Shown here: in pieces, positions 17,243 to 26,072 of the stretch | Numbering within the stretch: the stretch's first letter is position 1 | How the letters are laid out: each line of letters starts with the position of its first letter | NCBI RefSeq assembly: GCF_900143065.1 | Contig: NZ_FRCX01000008.1 | Span: 124,001 to 188,000 of the forward strand | Source of the DNA: Duganella sacchari | Lineage (GTDB): Bacteria; Pseudomonadota; Gammaproteobacteria; Burkholderiales; Burkholderiaceae_D | DNA length: 64,000 bases | Reading direction: 5' to 3' | The notes under the pieces: generated by a model | What the model was told of the DNA's origin: nothing | The model's input: only the letters and a program-made list of their open reading frames with translations | Database searches by the model: none | Translations under genes and position numbers: made by a program

Positions 17243-19183
17243 ATGCTGGCTTCCTCCCTGTCGTCTATTCCCGATCCGCAGCAGCACGTGCCGCGCTTTA
17301 TTGGCACGGGCACGCCCATGCGTGACCTGGTGCAGAGCTACCGCTGGCAGGATACCCCGCTGGGACCGGTGGCCGGCTGGCCCGGCTCGCTGCGCACGGC
17401 GGTCAGCATCGTGCTGCGGTCGGTGCACCCGATGTTCCTGTGGTGGGGCGAGGAGCTCACGCAGATTTATAACGATGCCTATGTGCCGTGCTTCGGCGTC
17501 GGCAAACATCCGCTGGCGCTGGGGCAGGGCGGGCGCGAATGCTGGCCGGAGATCTGGTCCATCATCGGCCCGCAGATCGATGAGGTGCGTAACGGCCGCG
17601 AGGCGCGCTGGTATGCAGACAACCTGGTGCCGATCTGGCGCAACGGCCGGATCGAGGATGTGTACTGGAGCTATACCTACACGCCGGTGTTCAACGAGCT
17701 GGATGAAGTGGGCGGGGTGCTGGTGGTGTGCAGCGAGACCACCGCCAAGGTGCTGGCCGAACGCCGCCAGCACACGCTGGATCTGCTAAACCGCCGCCTG
17801 CAGGGCTGCCGCAACGAGGCCGACGTGCGCGCCGCAATCACCCAGTCCACCATCGACAATCCGGGCGACCTGCTGGATGCCACCTTGCTGAACGGCGCTG
17901 AAGCGATGGATTGTCCGGGCGCGGATGTGCTGGTCATCCGTGGCGCCGAGCTGCAACTGTGCGCCGAACTGGCGCTGGCCTTCAAGCTGTCCACGCGCCT
18001 GCCGCTGGATGGCGCTTACCGCCAGTTCCTCGAACAGTTCACGGCCGCCGTGTGCGCCACGCTGACCCGCTTGCAGAGCGACCGCGCGCTGGCCGAGTCC
18101 TCCCGCATCAAGGACGAATTCCTGGCGATGCTGGGCCATGAGCTGCGCAATCCGCTGGCGCCCATCGTGACGGCGCTCAAGCTCATGAAGCTGCGCGATA
18201 CCGACACCGTGCATGAGCAGGCGGTGATCCAGCGCCAGGTCGACCATCTGGTGCGGCTGGTGGATGACTTGCTGGACGTATCGCGCATCGCCAGCGGCAA
18301 GGTCGAACTGCGCAAGGAGACGGTGCCGCTGGCGGACGTGCTGAACAAGGCCATCGAGATGGCCAGTCCGCTGCTGGAGCAGAAGCAGCACCGTCTGCTG
18401 GTGGATGTGCCGACCGTGCGCTGGCATGGCGATCCCGCGCGGCTGGCGCAAGTGGTGTCCAACCTGCTGAGCAACGCGGCGCGCTACACGCCCGCGGGCG
18501 GCCACATCACGCTGGCCACGCGCATCAAGGGCAAGACCGTGCAGATCCAGGTGACCGATGACGGCAACGGCATTGCCTCGACGCTGTTGCCGCACATTTT
18601 TGACCTGTTCGTGCAAGGCAACCGCCAGCTCGACCGCGCCAAGGGCGGGCTCGGTATTGGCCTGGCGCTGGTGCGCAACCTGGTGCAGATGCATGGCGGC
18701 GACGCCAGCGCCTACAGCGCCGGCGAAGGACGCGGCAGCACCTTTACCATCACCTTGCCCGATTCGGTGATGCTGGAAGAGGAGCTGCCGGTGGTGAACA
18801 GCAACGCCGCGCCGGCGCTGGAGCAGGGCGCCGGCTTGCGCGTGCTGGTGGTGGACGACAACCAGGATGCGGCCGATTCGCTGGGCGAACTGCTGAGTGC
18901 GCTGGGCTACCGGCCGTCAGTGGCCTACGATCCGGCGCATGCGATCGCGCTGGCGTCGGCCGCGATGCCGGACGTGGCCATCCTCGACATCGGCCTGCCC
19001 GGCATGGATGGCTTTGAGCTGGCCGGCCACCTGCGCCAGTTGCCGCTCGGCGCTGACCTGAAGCTGCTGGCGCTGTCCGGCTATGGCCAGGAAAATGACA
19101 AGACACGCAGCCGCGAAGCGGGCTTTGCCGCGCATCTGGTCAAGCCGATCAATATCGCAGAGTTACAAAATTCGTTGTCATAA
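17243..19183 (+). CDS. Hybrid sensor histidine kinase (PAS - HisKA - HATPase - REC)
   Basis: A 646-residue cytosolic sensor kinase with no membrane segment. Residues about 20-170 are PAS-like (RYRWQDTPLGPVAGWP-type opening, VYWSYTYTPVFNE). A shortened GAF-like stretch follows to about 275. The HisKA domain has FLAMLGHELRNPLAP with phosphoacceptor His299. HATPase motifs are SNLLSNAARYTP (N box), VTDDGNGI (G1) and GLGIGLALVRNLV (G2). The C-terminal receiver has Asp538/Asp539, phosphoacceptor Asp582 (LDIGLPGMDG) and Lys634. It probably passes phosphate to another protein through a phosphotransferase encoded elsewhere. The input signal is unknown. Confidence 0.9.
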   Translation: MLASSLSSIPDPQQHVPRFIGTGTPMRDLVQSYRWQDTPLGPVAGWPGSLRTAVSIVLRSVHPMFLWWGEELTQIYNDAYVPCFGVGKHPLALGQGGRECWPEIWSIIGPQIDEVRNGREARWYADNLVPIWRNGRIEDVYWSYTYTPVFNELDEVGGVLVVCSETTAKVLAERRQHTLDLLNRRLQGCRNEADVRAAITQSTIDNPGDLLDATLLNGAEAMDCPGADVLVIRGAELQLCAELALAFKLSTRLPLDGAYRQFLEQFTAAVCATLTRLQSDRALAESSRIKDEFLAMLGHELRNPLAPIVTALKLMKLRDTDTVHEQAVIQRQVDHLVRLVDDLLDVSRIASGKVELRKETVPLADVLNKAIEMASPLLEQKQHRLLVDVPTVRWHGDPARLAQVVSNLLSNAARYTPAGGHITLATRIKGKTVQIQVTDDGNGIASTLLPHIFDLFVQGNRQLDRAKGGLGIGLALVRNLVQMHGGDASAYSAGEGRGSTFTITLPDSVMLEEELPVVNSNAAPALEQGAGLRVLVVDDNQDAADSLGELLSALGYRPSVAYDPAHAIALASAAMPDVAILDIGLPGMDGFELAGHLRQLPLGADLKLLALSGYGQENDKTRSREAGFAAHLVKPINIAELQNSLS

Positions 19184-19218
19184 ATAGTTGCTATTTTCGT
19201 AAATCAAAGCTTAAAATA

Positions 19219-19249
19219 GCTCCCGGGAAACTTTTAGCGCGCCGGGAGC
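19219..19249 (+). promoter_or_regulatory. Hairpin covering the ribosome-binding site of the M48 protease gene
   Basis: The arms gctcccgg (19219-19226) and ccgggagc (19242-19249) are perfect complements with a 15-base loop. The right arm contains GGAG, the Shine-Dalgarno for ATG 19253. If the leader is transcribed from upstream of 19219, the ribosome-binding site would be paired. This could be a translational control element such as a thermosensor. Confidence 0.45.
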
Positions 19250-19252
19250 GGG

Positions 19253-20461
19253 ATGAATCTGATTTACAAGAATGAAAAGACGCTGTTCGGCATCATGCTG
19301 GCTGTGTCGCTGCTGATCTGGGCCGCGCTGATTATCAGTACGGTCGGCATGGCGCTGGTTTATGGGCTGATCTTTTTCATCAGCTACTGCTTTGCGCAAT
19401 CGGCGCTGGTGTCCTACCTCAAGGGCACGGCGGTGCAGATCACGCCGGCGCAATTTCCTGACCTGTACCAGCGCATCGAGACGTGCTGCCAGCGCCTCGA
19501 TCTGGCGCCGGTACCGGACGCGTACCTGCTGCAAATGGGCGGCGTGTTCAACGCGTTTGCCACGCGCTTCCTCGGCCGTCATTTCATCGTGCTGTATTCG
19601 GAAGTGGTGGACGCGCTGGAAGAGCGCCCGGATGCGATCAACTTTTACATCGGCCACGAGATCGGCCACATCAAACGCAACCATCTGCGCTGGTCGGCAC
19701 TGCTGGCGCCGGCGACGTTTCTGCCGCTGCTGGGCGCGGCCTATGCGCGCGCCCGGGAATACACGTGCGACCGCTATGGCTTCCATGCCTGCGACGATTT
19801 GAAAAGCGCACAGGTCGGCCTGGCCGCGCTGGCGGCCGGCGGCAAGCGCTGGCGCCAGATGAGTGCAGGCCAGTACGCCGCGCAAGCGCAGCAGAGCACG
19901 GGCTTCTGGATGTCGTTCCACGAGCTGGTCGGTGATTACCCGTGGCTGGTCAAGCGCATGGCGGTGGTGCGCGGACTGGCGCACGGCAACGAAGTGAGCC
20001 AGCCCGGCCGTCACGGCCTGGCCTATCTGCTGGCCTTGCTGGTGCCGCGACTGGGTGTGGGCGGCGCCGGTTCCGTGCTGGCGGTGATTGCGCTGATCGG
20101 CGTGCTGGGGGCCGTCGCGGTGCCCGCCTATGAAGAGTACATGACCAAGGCGCGCATGACGCAGGCAATTGCGGTCGGCCATGACGCGACTGCCGCCGTG
20201 GAGCGCTATTTCTACGCCAACGGCCGCGGTCCGGCCACACTGGAGCAGGCCGGCTATGCAATGGCGGACCCCAGCCATGCGGTGCAGGACATCGCGGTCG
20301 ATCCCGGCAATGGCGTGGTGCGCGTGTTCCCGTCGGACCTGAACTACCGCGGCAAGGCTATTGCGTTCACGCCCAGTGTGGACGAGAATAAGCGCGTCGT
20401 CTGGCAATGTGCCGGCGAGGAGATTCCGGCCAGCGTGCTGCCGCCGGAGTGCCGCAACTAA
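19253..20461 (+). CDS. M48 family metalloprotease fused to a C-terminal pilin-like domain
   Basis: A 402-residue protein. Two N-terminal membrane segments lie at about residues 11-50. The zinc motif HEIGH is at 135-139 (FYIGHEIGHIKRNHL) and the third ligand Glu is in AREYTCDRYG near 169, as in HtpX/Ste24-type M48 peptidases. From about residue 272 the sequence changes to VLAVIALIGVLGAVAVPAYE followed by EYMTKARMTQAIAV, then ERYFYANGRGP. This closely resembles the hydrophobic helix of a type IV pilin after its Phe and Glu positions, followed by a small pilin head. The cleavable leader with GFTLIE is absent, so the helix acts as an internal membrane span. The ribosome-binding site is GGAG before ATG 19253. 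Confidence 0.85.
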   Translation: MNLIYKNEKTLFGIMLAVSLLIWAALIISTVGMALVYGLIFFISYCFAQSALVSYLKGTAVQITPAQFPDLYQRIETCCQRLDLAPVPDAYLLQMGGVFNAFATRFLGRHFIVLYSEVVDALEERPDAINFYIGHEIGHIKRNHLRWSALLAPATFLPLLGAAYARAREYTCDRYGFHACDDLKSAQVGLAALAAGGKRWRQMSAGQYAAQAQQSTGFWMSFHELVGDYPWLVKRMAVVRGLAHGNEVSQPGRHGLAYLLALLVPRLGVGGAGSVLAVIALIGVLGAVAVPAYEEYMTKARMTQAIAVGHDATAAVERYFYANGRGPATLEQAGYAMADPSHAVQDIAVDPGNGVVRVFPSDLNYRGKAIAFTPSVDENKRVVWQCAGEEIPASVLPPECRN

Positions 20462-20475
20462 ACCAAGGACCGCTG

Positions 20476-21042
20476 TTGATCTCACCGCTGGAAATCGCTG
20501 CCAATGCCGTCATGTCGGTTTCCATCGTGCTTGCGGGGCGCAACAATGTGCACTCGTGGTGGCTGGGCATCGTCGGCTGCGGGATGTTTGCGGCGCTGTT
20601 CTACAGCGTCAACCTGTATGCCGACGTGGCGCTGCAACTGTTCTTCATCGTCACCTGCGCCATCGGCTGGCTGCAATGGCTGCGCGTTGCCGGCGGCGTG
20701 GCGCTGCCGATCTCCCGCGCCCAGGTGCGCGCGCTGGGCTGGATGACCGGCATCGGCCTGCTGGCCACCACGGCCTACGGCCTGATGCTGCAGGCCTACA
20801 CCAACGCTTACGCGCCGTTCATTGATTCCGCCGTGCTCATGTTCAGCATCGTGGCTCAGCTGCTGCTGATGGGGCGGCGCGTCGAGACCTGGCCGTTCTG
20901 GCTGCTGGTGAATACGGTGTCGGTGCCACTGTACGCCAGCCGCGGCCTGTACCTGACGGCCGTGCTGTATGCGGCGTACTGGATCAATGCGCTGGCGTCG
21001 TGGTTCTTCTGGCGCCGCCAGATGCAGACCCAGGCAGCCTGA
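20476..21042 (+). CDS. pnuC: PnuC-type nicotinamide riboside/mononucleotide transporter
   Basis: A 188-residue protein with about seven membrane spans. Features are NAVMSVSIVLAGRNNVHSWW near the start and TWPFWLLVNTVSVPLYASRG near the end, the W..WL..N motif of PnuC. PnuC proteins let nicotinamide riboside or NMN into the cell by facilitated diffusion, feeding NAD salvage. The start is probably TTG 20476, with AAGGA at 20465-20469. The frame is open further upstream, but that part overlaps the M48 gene and is not membrane-like. No kinase gene is adjacent. It lies 14 bp after the M48 gene on the same strand. Confidence 0.85.
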   Translation: MISPLEIAANAVMSVSIVLAGRNNVHSWWLGIVGCGMFAALFYSVNLYADVALQLFFIVTCAIGWLQWLRVAGGVALPISRAQVRALGWMTGIGLLATTAYGLMLQAYTNAYAPFIDSAVLMFSIVAQLLLMGRRVETWPFWLLVNTVSVPLYASRGLYLTAVLYAAYWINALASWFFWRRQMQTQAA

Positions 21043-21043
21043 G

Positions 21044-21829
21044 TTACTTTTTCTGGATCGCCTGGCGGTAGGCGGTGGGCGTGACGCCCATGCGCTCGCG
21101 GAAGGCGGTGGCAAAATTGCCGGCGTTGTTGAAACCGATCAGCAGCGCGATGTCCTGCACGTCGATGTCGGTGTCCTTCAATAATTCCTCGCCGCGGCGG
21201 ATGCGTTCCTCGCGGATAAAGCCGAACACCGTCATGCCGGTCTGCTCGCGGAACACCTGCGACAGCTTTTCCCGGTAGGTGCCGACGCTGCGCGCAATTT
21301 CCGCCAGGCCCGGCAGGGCCGCCAGGTTGTCGCTGATGAGACGTTTGACGGCGTTGACCAGCACCGCATCGGGATCGCTTTCCGCTTCCAGCTGTTCTTC
21401 CTCTTCCGCATTGGTGGGCGGGCCCTGGTGCTGGCGCCTGGCCAGGTTCAGATGCACCTGGATGCGCGCGGCCAGTTCGCCGGGGGAGAACGGTTTGGAG
21501 ACATAGTCCACGCCGCCGATCGACAGGCCCAGGATGCGGTCATCGTCGGCATCGGCGCCGCTCAGGAAGATCACCGGGATGTCCTGCGTGACCGGATTCG
21601 CTTTGAGCAGGCGACAGGCGGTATAGCCGTCCATATTCGGCATGCGCACATCCAGCAAAATCAGATCAGGTCGATTGGCAAGCGCGAGCTGGTAGCCCTG
21701 CAAGCCATTAAAAGCGACAGAGACCTTGTACGGCATTTCGCTCAGTAAATCCACCAGCATACGCTGTTCAAACGCGGAGTCATCCACGATCAGAATTTTG
21801 GAACGAATGCTTTCAAGGGTAGTCGGCAT
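21044..21829 (-). CDS. Response regulator with C-terminal AraC DNA-binding domain
   Basis: A 261-residue protein. The N-terminal receiver has KILIVDDSAFEQ (Asp16, Asp17), phosphoacceptor Asp60 in LILLDVRMPNMDG and the Lys in YVSKPFSPGE. The C-terminal part has two AraC helices: LAEIARSVGTYREKLSQVF and IALLIGFNNAGNFATAFRE. Phosphorylation presumably changes DNA binding. No partner kinase is adjacent on this strand; the hybrid kinase at 17243 is the nearest candidate. It is convergent with pnuC, with one base between them. Confidence 0.9.
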   Translation of the reverse strand: MPTTLESIRSKILIVDDSAFEQRMLVDLLSEMPYKVSVAFNGLQGYQLALANRPDLILLDVRMPNMDGYTACRLLKANPVTQDIPVIFLSGADADDDRILGLSIGGVDYVSKPFSPGELAARIQVHLNLARRQHQGPPTNAEEEEQLEAESDPDAVLVNAVKRLISDNLAALPGLAEIARSVGTYREKLSQVFREQTGMTVFGFIREERIRRGEELLKDTDIDVQDIALLIGFNNAGNFATAFRERMGVTPTAYRQAIQKK

Positions 21830-22013
21830 GGCGTCCCCAGAAATATGGTTGATAAAGTTTTATCACTCCCTGTTGCGTATTATGCCTATCTTTTAAATAT
21901 TTTTGATAGTTTTCTACGCTTGCAAAACAGTTGTCGCTTCCTTCAAAAGCAGGATTTTCTTAGATCCTTAATAATGAATTCGACTGTTGAGCAAGAGCAA
22001 TGTTGGAGGCTGG

Positions 22014-22751
22014 ATGACTGGCGTACGCGCACGGATCGTAGGGCTGATGACCGCACAGCTGCTGGCGTGGCTGGGATTGCCTGTGGCGGCCGCCAATTTG
22101 CAGATCTCCCCGGTGATGATCAATTTGCGCGCCGGCCAGGGCGCCACCGGCGTCACGCTGCAAAACCTTGGCGAACAGGCCGTGTACGGCCAGGTGCGTG
22201 TCTACTTATGGGAACAAAAGGATGGTGACGATGTGTTGACGCCCACCCAGGACGTGGTGGCCAGTCCGCCCATCATCCAGATCAATCCCAAAAGCAGCCA
22301 GATGATACGGCTGGTACGGCGCAGCGAGCAGCTGCCCGCCAGCGAACTGTATTACCGCGTCCTCATCGACGAGATCCCCAAGGACGACAGCGGCCCCGCC
22401 AGCGGCGTCGACATCCGGCTACGGTACTCCGTGCCCATGTTTGTGCTGCCAGCCGACGAACGCGCCGCCCCGGCACTGGCCTGGGCGGTCTACAAAAAAG
22501 AAGGCAATTGGATGTTGCGGGTCCGCAACAGCGGCACCCAGCGCGCACAGATCGGCGCGCTGGAGCTGAGCAACGCCGCCGGCCAGCAGTTTGTGATTGC
22601 GCCGGGGCTGTTTGGCTATGTGCTGGCAGGCAAGCTGCGCGAGTGGCGCCTGCCCACGTCTGGCGACGCCGATCTGAACGGGACGTTGACGGTGAAAGCC
22701 AACGTGAACACCCGCCCCATGAGCGCCAGTACCGTGGCCAGGGTGGATTAG
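22014..22751 (+). CDS. Periplasmic pilus chaperone (PapD-like, Csu type)
   Basis: A 245-residue protein with an N-terminal signal sequence ending near VAAANLQI and a two-domain Ig fold: NLQISPVMINLRAGQGATGV, then PKSSQMIRLVRR and YYRVLIDEIP, the chaperone motifs that cap pilin subunits by donor-strand complementation. The start at ATG 22014 is set by GGAGG a few bases upstream; a TTG at 21987 is in frame but would precede the ribosome-binding site. It leads the chaperone-usher-adhesin operon, 6 bp before the usher start. Confidence 0.9.
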   Translation: MTGVRARIVGLMTAQLLAWLGLPVAAANLQISPVMINLRAGQGATGVTLQNLGEQAVYGQVRVYLWEQKDGDDVLTPTQDVVASPPIIQINPKSSQMIRLVRRSEQLPASELYYRVLIDEIPKDDSGPASGVDIRLRYSVPMFVLPADERAAPALAWAVYKKEGNWMLRVRNSGTQRAQIGALELSNAAGQQFVIAPGLFGYVLAGKLREWRLPTSGDADLNGTLTVKANVNTRPMSASTVARVD

Positions 22752-22757
22752 CCCGGC

Positions 22758-25061
22758 ATGGGGTGCCGCCAGTTCTGGGTGCTGTTATTGACATGGCTGG
22801 TCATGTGTGGGGCGCTTGCGCAGACCCCGCCATCCCCGCCGCCGCAGGAAGAAGAGCTTTTTCTGGAGGTGATTTTGAACGGCGAAGCAACCGGCCTGAT
22901 ATTGCGTTTTACCCGAGGCAAGCCCTCGGGGCTGCGCAGCAGCGTGCAAAATCTGCGCGATCTGGAGCTGGACCCCAAGCTGTTCGCTGTGGATGGCCAG
23001 CAGGAGTTCGACCTCGATAGCGTCAAGGGCCTGAGCTACACCTATGATCCGGCCCGTCAGAGCATTGCGCTGCGCATCGATGATGCCTTGCGCGCACCGG
23101 TGGCGCTCTCCGGCCGTACCCAGCGCCGCGCCGGCGTGGCCACCGTGACCCCGGGCGCACTGCTGAATTACGATGCCTTCACCGTGTTCGGCAAGGACCG
23201 CAGCACTTCGGTGGCCAATGAGCTGCGCTACTTCAATAGCAGCGGCGTGCTGACCAGCACCGGCATCCTCAACTACAGCAGCCAGCTGCGCCAGTACATC
23301 CGGTTTGACACGGCCTGGGTGCATTCCGATCCGGAGACGCTGGAAACCTGGCAGGTGGGCGACCTGATTTCGTCCTCGCTCACGTGGACGCGTTCGCTGC
23401 GCATGGGCGGAGTGCAATGGAAGCGCAGCTTTGACCTGCGTCCTGACCTGCTGACCTTCCCGTCTGCTGCGCTCAGCGGTTCGGCGGTGGTGCCCAGCGC
23501 TGTCAGCCTGTATATCAATGGCGTGCGCCAGGTCGAGTCGTCGGTGCCGTCCGGCCCGTTCATCATCAACCAGGTAGCCGGCATCAATGGCGCCGGCCAG
23601 GCCACGCTGGTGACGCGCGATGCCAGCGGCCGCGCCATCAGCACCACCTTGCCGCTGTATGTCGATACCCGCATGCTGGCGGCAGGCCTGACCGACTACT
23701 CGGTGGAGCTGGGCGCGCTGCGCCGCCGCTACACCACGGCGTCGTTTGACTATGCGCAGACGCCCGCCGTGAGCGCATCGCTGCGCCGCGGCCTCAGCGA
23801 CAGCTTCACGCTGGAAGCGCATGGCGAAGGCGGCAAGGGCGTGCTGAATGGCGGCGCCGGCATGCTGTGGCGGCTGGGGCAGGCGGGCGTGGTGAGCGCG
23901 TCGCTGGCGGGCAGCGGCGGTACCGGCCGCGGCGCACAGGCATCGCTGGGCTACCAATATCTGAGTCCGCGTTTTGGCGTGGACCTGCAAACGCAGCGGG
24001 CCAGTGTCAACTATAGCGATCTCGGCACAGCGGAAGGCTCGCCCGTGGTGCGCGCCAGCGACCGCATCAATGTCAACCTGTCGCTGTTTGGCGGCCAGGG
24101 GCTGGGCCTGAGCCTCATCAGCGTGCGGACGCCGCTGCAACCGCCGGCGCGGGTTGCGGCGCTGTCGTATTCGGCCACGCTGGGCATGGGCCTGTATTTC
24201 AGTGCCAGCGCCTTCCGTGACTTCCGCGACGAGAAATCGCGCGGCGTGTTCTTCAGCCTGAGCGGCACGTTTGGCGAACGCGTGTCGGCCACCGTGAGCC
24301 GCAGCCGCCAGCAGGATGTGCAGACCACCACCATGACACTGTCGCGCTCGGTCAGTTATGGCGGCGGTTTTGGCTGGGCGCTGCAATCGGTCAACAACAA
24401 TGGCACGTCGCTGCGCCAGGCGCAGGGCACGTATCTGGGCAATTACGGCCAGGTCACGGCCTACACCCAGCAGACCGGCGGCCAGCGCACCACCTCCACC
24501 GATGTGGCCGGCGCACTGGTGTTCATGGATGGCGGCGTGCACGCGGCCCGCCAGGTCGGCGCCGGCTTTGCACTGGTGTCGACCGATGGCGTGGGCGGGG
24601 TGCCGGTGCTGCAGGAGAACCAGGTCATCGGCAAGACCAGCGGCAGCGGCTATCTGCTGGTGCCCAACCTGAACCCTTACCTGCAAAATCAGGTGAATAT
24701 CGACACCTCCAGCCTGCCGCTGGATGCGCGCATCATTAGCAGCGGCCAGAGCGTGGTGCCGGCGCGCGCGTCCGGCGTGCTGGTGCGCTTCCCGGTCGAG
24801 AAGTATGCGGCGGCCAGCGTCATCCTGCAGGGCGCCGATGGCAAGCCGCTGGCGGCCGGCACCACGGTGCTGCACGTGGAAAGCGGCGAAAGCACGGTGG
24901 TGGGTTATGACGGCGTGGCGTTTATCGACCACCTGCAAGCGCTGAACCATGTGCGCCTGAATGTGGAAGGCAAGCCGTGCGTGATCGAGTTCCGCTACGA
25001 CGCCGCCAACGCCGGCGCCTTGCCGACGCTGGGACCGTTCAGCTGCCAGGGAGTGCAATGA
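22758..25061 (+). CDS. Outer membrane fimbrial usher protein
   Basis: A 767-residue usher with a signal peptide (CRQFWVLLLTWLVMCGALAQ). An N-terminal chaperone-docking domain (EELFLEVILNGEATGLILRF) is followed by the beta-barrel and plug, including LSLYINGVRQVESSVPSGPF-like usher sequence, and C-terminal domains ending in CVIEFRYDAANAG. It would form the pore through which chaperone-bound subunits are assembled on the surface. Its stop overlaps the next start (ATGA at 25058-25061). Length and layout match the spore coat U (archaic Csu) class. Confidence 0.9.
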   Translation: MGCRQFWVLLLTWLVMCGALAQTPPSPPPQEEELFLEVILNGEATGLILRFTRGKPSGLRSSVQNLRDLELDPKLFAVDGQQEFDLDSVKGLSYTYDPARQSIALRIDDALRAPVALSGRTQRRAGVATVTPGALLNYDAFTVFGKDRSTSVANELRYFNSSGVLTSTGILNYSSQLRQYIRFDTAWVHSDPETLETWQVGDLISSSLTWTRSLRMGGVQWKRSFDLRPDLLTFPSAALSGSAVVPSAVSLYINGVRQVESSVPSGPFIINQVAGINGAGQATLVTRDASGRAISTTLPLYVDTRMLAAGLTDYSVELGALRRRYTTASFDYAQTPAVSASLRRGLSDSFTLEAHGEGGKGVLNGGAGMLWRLGQAGVVSASLAGSGGTGRGAQASLGYQYLSPRFGVDLQTQRASVNYSDLGTAEGSPVVRASDRINVNLSLFGGQGLGLSLISVRTPLQPPARVAALSYSATLGMGLYFSASAFRDFRDEKSRGVFFSLSGTFGERVSATVSRSRQQDVQTTTMTLSRSVSYGGGFGWALQSVNNNGTSLRQAQGTYLGNYGQVTAYTQQTGGQRTTSTDVAGALVFMDGGVHAARQVGAGFALVSTDGVGGVPVLQENQVIGKTSGSGYLLVPNLNPYLQNQVNIDTSSLPLDARIISSGQSVVPARASGVLVRFPVEKYAAASVILQGADGKPLAAGTTVLHVESGESTVVGYDGVAFIDHLQALNHVRLNVEGKPCVIEFRYDAANAGALPTLGPFSCQGVQ

Positions 25062-26065
25062 TGCTGCGCCGCTGCCTGATCCTGCTGGGCCTGATGTTGA
25101 CGCTGCTGGGCGGCCAGGCGCGCGCCGACAGCTGCGCGGTCACGCCAAGCGATTTCGTGTTCCCCAGCGTGAGTTCGATTTCCAGTACCGATGTGTTTGC
25201 GTCGGCCACCTTCAAGGTCACCTGCACCTGGACCGATTTCCTGGGCAGCCTGCTGACGCCGAATGTCACCGTGTGCCTGGTGCTGGGCGCGGGCAGCAAC
25301 TCGTCCACCACGGTGACGGCGCCACGCCAGCTGGGCAATGGCGCAGTCAGGGTCAACTACAACATTTACACCGATGCCACCTATGCCGCCGGCAAAATCT
25401 GGGGCGGCTGGGCAGGCACCAGCACGGCGTCGACGCCGATTGTGTTCCAGATGGTCAAGAGCGGCGGCGTCGGCGCGCTATCGCAGAACATCCCGCTGTA
25501 CGCCAAGCTCACGGCCGACTCCACCTTGTCCAGTACGGCGGTGGGGCCGACCGACTTGCAGGTGACCTCGGACTTCGGCACGGGCAGCGCGGTGCTGCAG
25601 TACCAGTTTTCACTGACCGGCGTGCTGGGCTGCCTGGTGCCGCAGACGGTGGTGATGCCGTTCCAGGTGCGCTCCACCGTCATCAACGATTGCAACATCA
25701 ATATCGGCAATCTGGTGTTCCCGGATAGCAAGTTGCTGACGGGCGCCGTGACCTCCACCGCCAGCCTGAGCATCCGCTGCAGCCAGAACACGGCATACCG
25801 CATCGTGCTGTCGGCCGGCACCAATGGCGCCAGCGCGACCGCAAGGCTGATGAAGAACATCGGCGGGCCCGAGACGATTTCCTATCAGCTGTCCGACACG
25901 CTCAACGGCAGCAACTGGGGGGATGGCACGGGAGGCACAACGGTGGTGACGGGAACCGGGGACGGGACGACGGTGACGAAGACGCTGTACGGCAGGGTGC
26001 CGGTACAAAGTACGCCGTCGCCGGGAGACTACAAGGACACGATTACGGCGACCGTGCAGTTTTAA
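25058..26065 (+). CDS. Spore coat protein U domain protein, probable two-domain tip adhesin
   Basis: A 335-residue exported protein with signal peptide MMLRRCLILLGLMLTLLGGQ (cut near ARADSCAV). It has two spore coat U-like domains: residues about 25-185, and about 190-335 beginning with CLVPQTVVMPFQVR. The second ends with VPVQSTPSPGDYKDTITATV, the GxYxDxV donor-strand end of SCPU subunits. The two-domain form is that of CsuE-like tip adhesins. ATG 25058 overlaps the usher stop. No separate major-pilin gene lies upstream in this operon. Confidence 0.85.
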   Translation: MMLRRCLILLGLMLTLLGGQARADSCAVTPSDFVFPSVSSISSTDVFASATFKVTCTWTDFLGSLLTPNVTVCLVLGAGSNSSTTVTAPRQLGNGAVRVNYNIYTDATYAAGKIWGGWAGTSTASTPIVFQMVKSGGVGALSQNIPLYAKLTADSTLSSTAVGPTDLQVTSDFGTGSAVLQYQFSLTGVLGCLVPQTVVMPFQVRSTVINDCNINIGNLVFPDSKLLTGAVTSTASLSIRCSQNTAYRIVLSAGTNGASATARLMKNIGGPETISYQLSDTLNGSNWGDGTGGTTVVTGTGDGTTVTKTLYGRVPVQSTPSPGDYKDTITATVQF

Positions 26066-26072
26066 GCAGGCG

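Noticed and set aside
22785..25058. Minus-strand frame of 757 codons
   Set aside because: Mirror of the usher gene; His/Ala/Arg/Gln-rich without structure.
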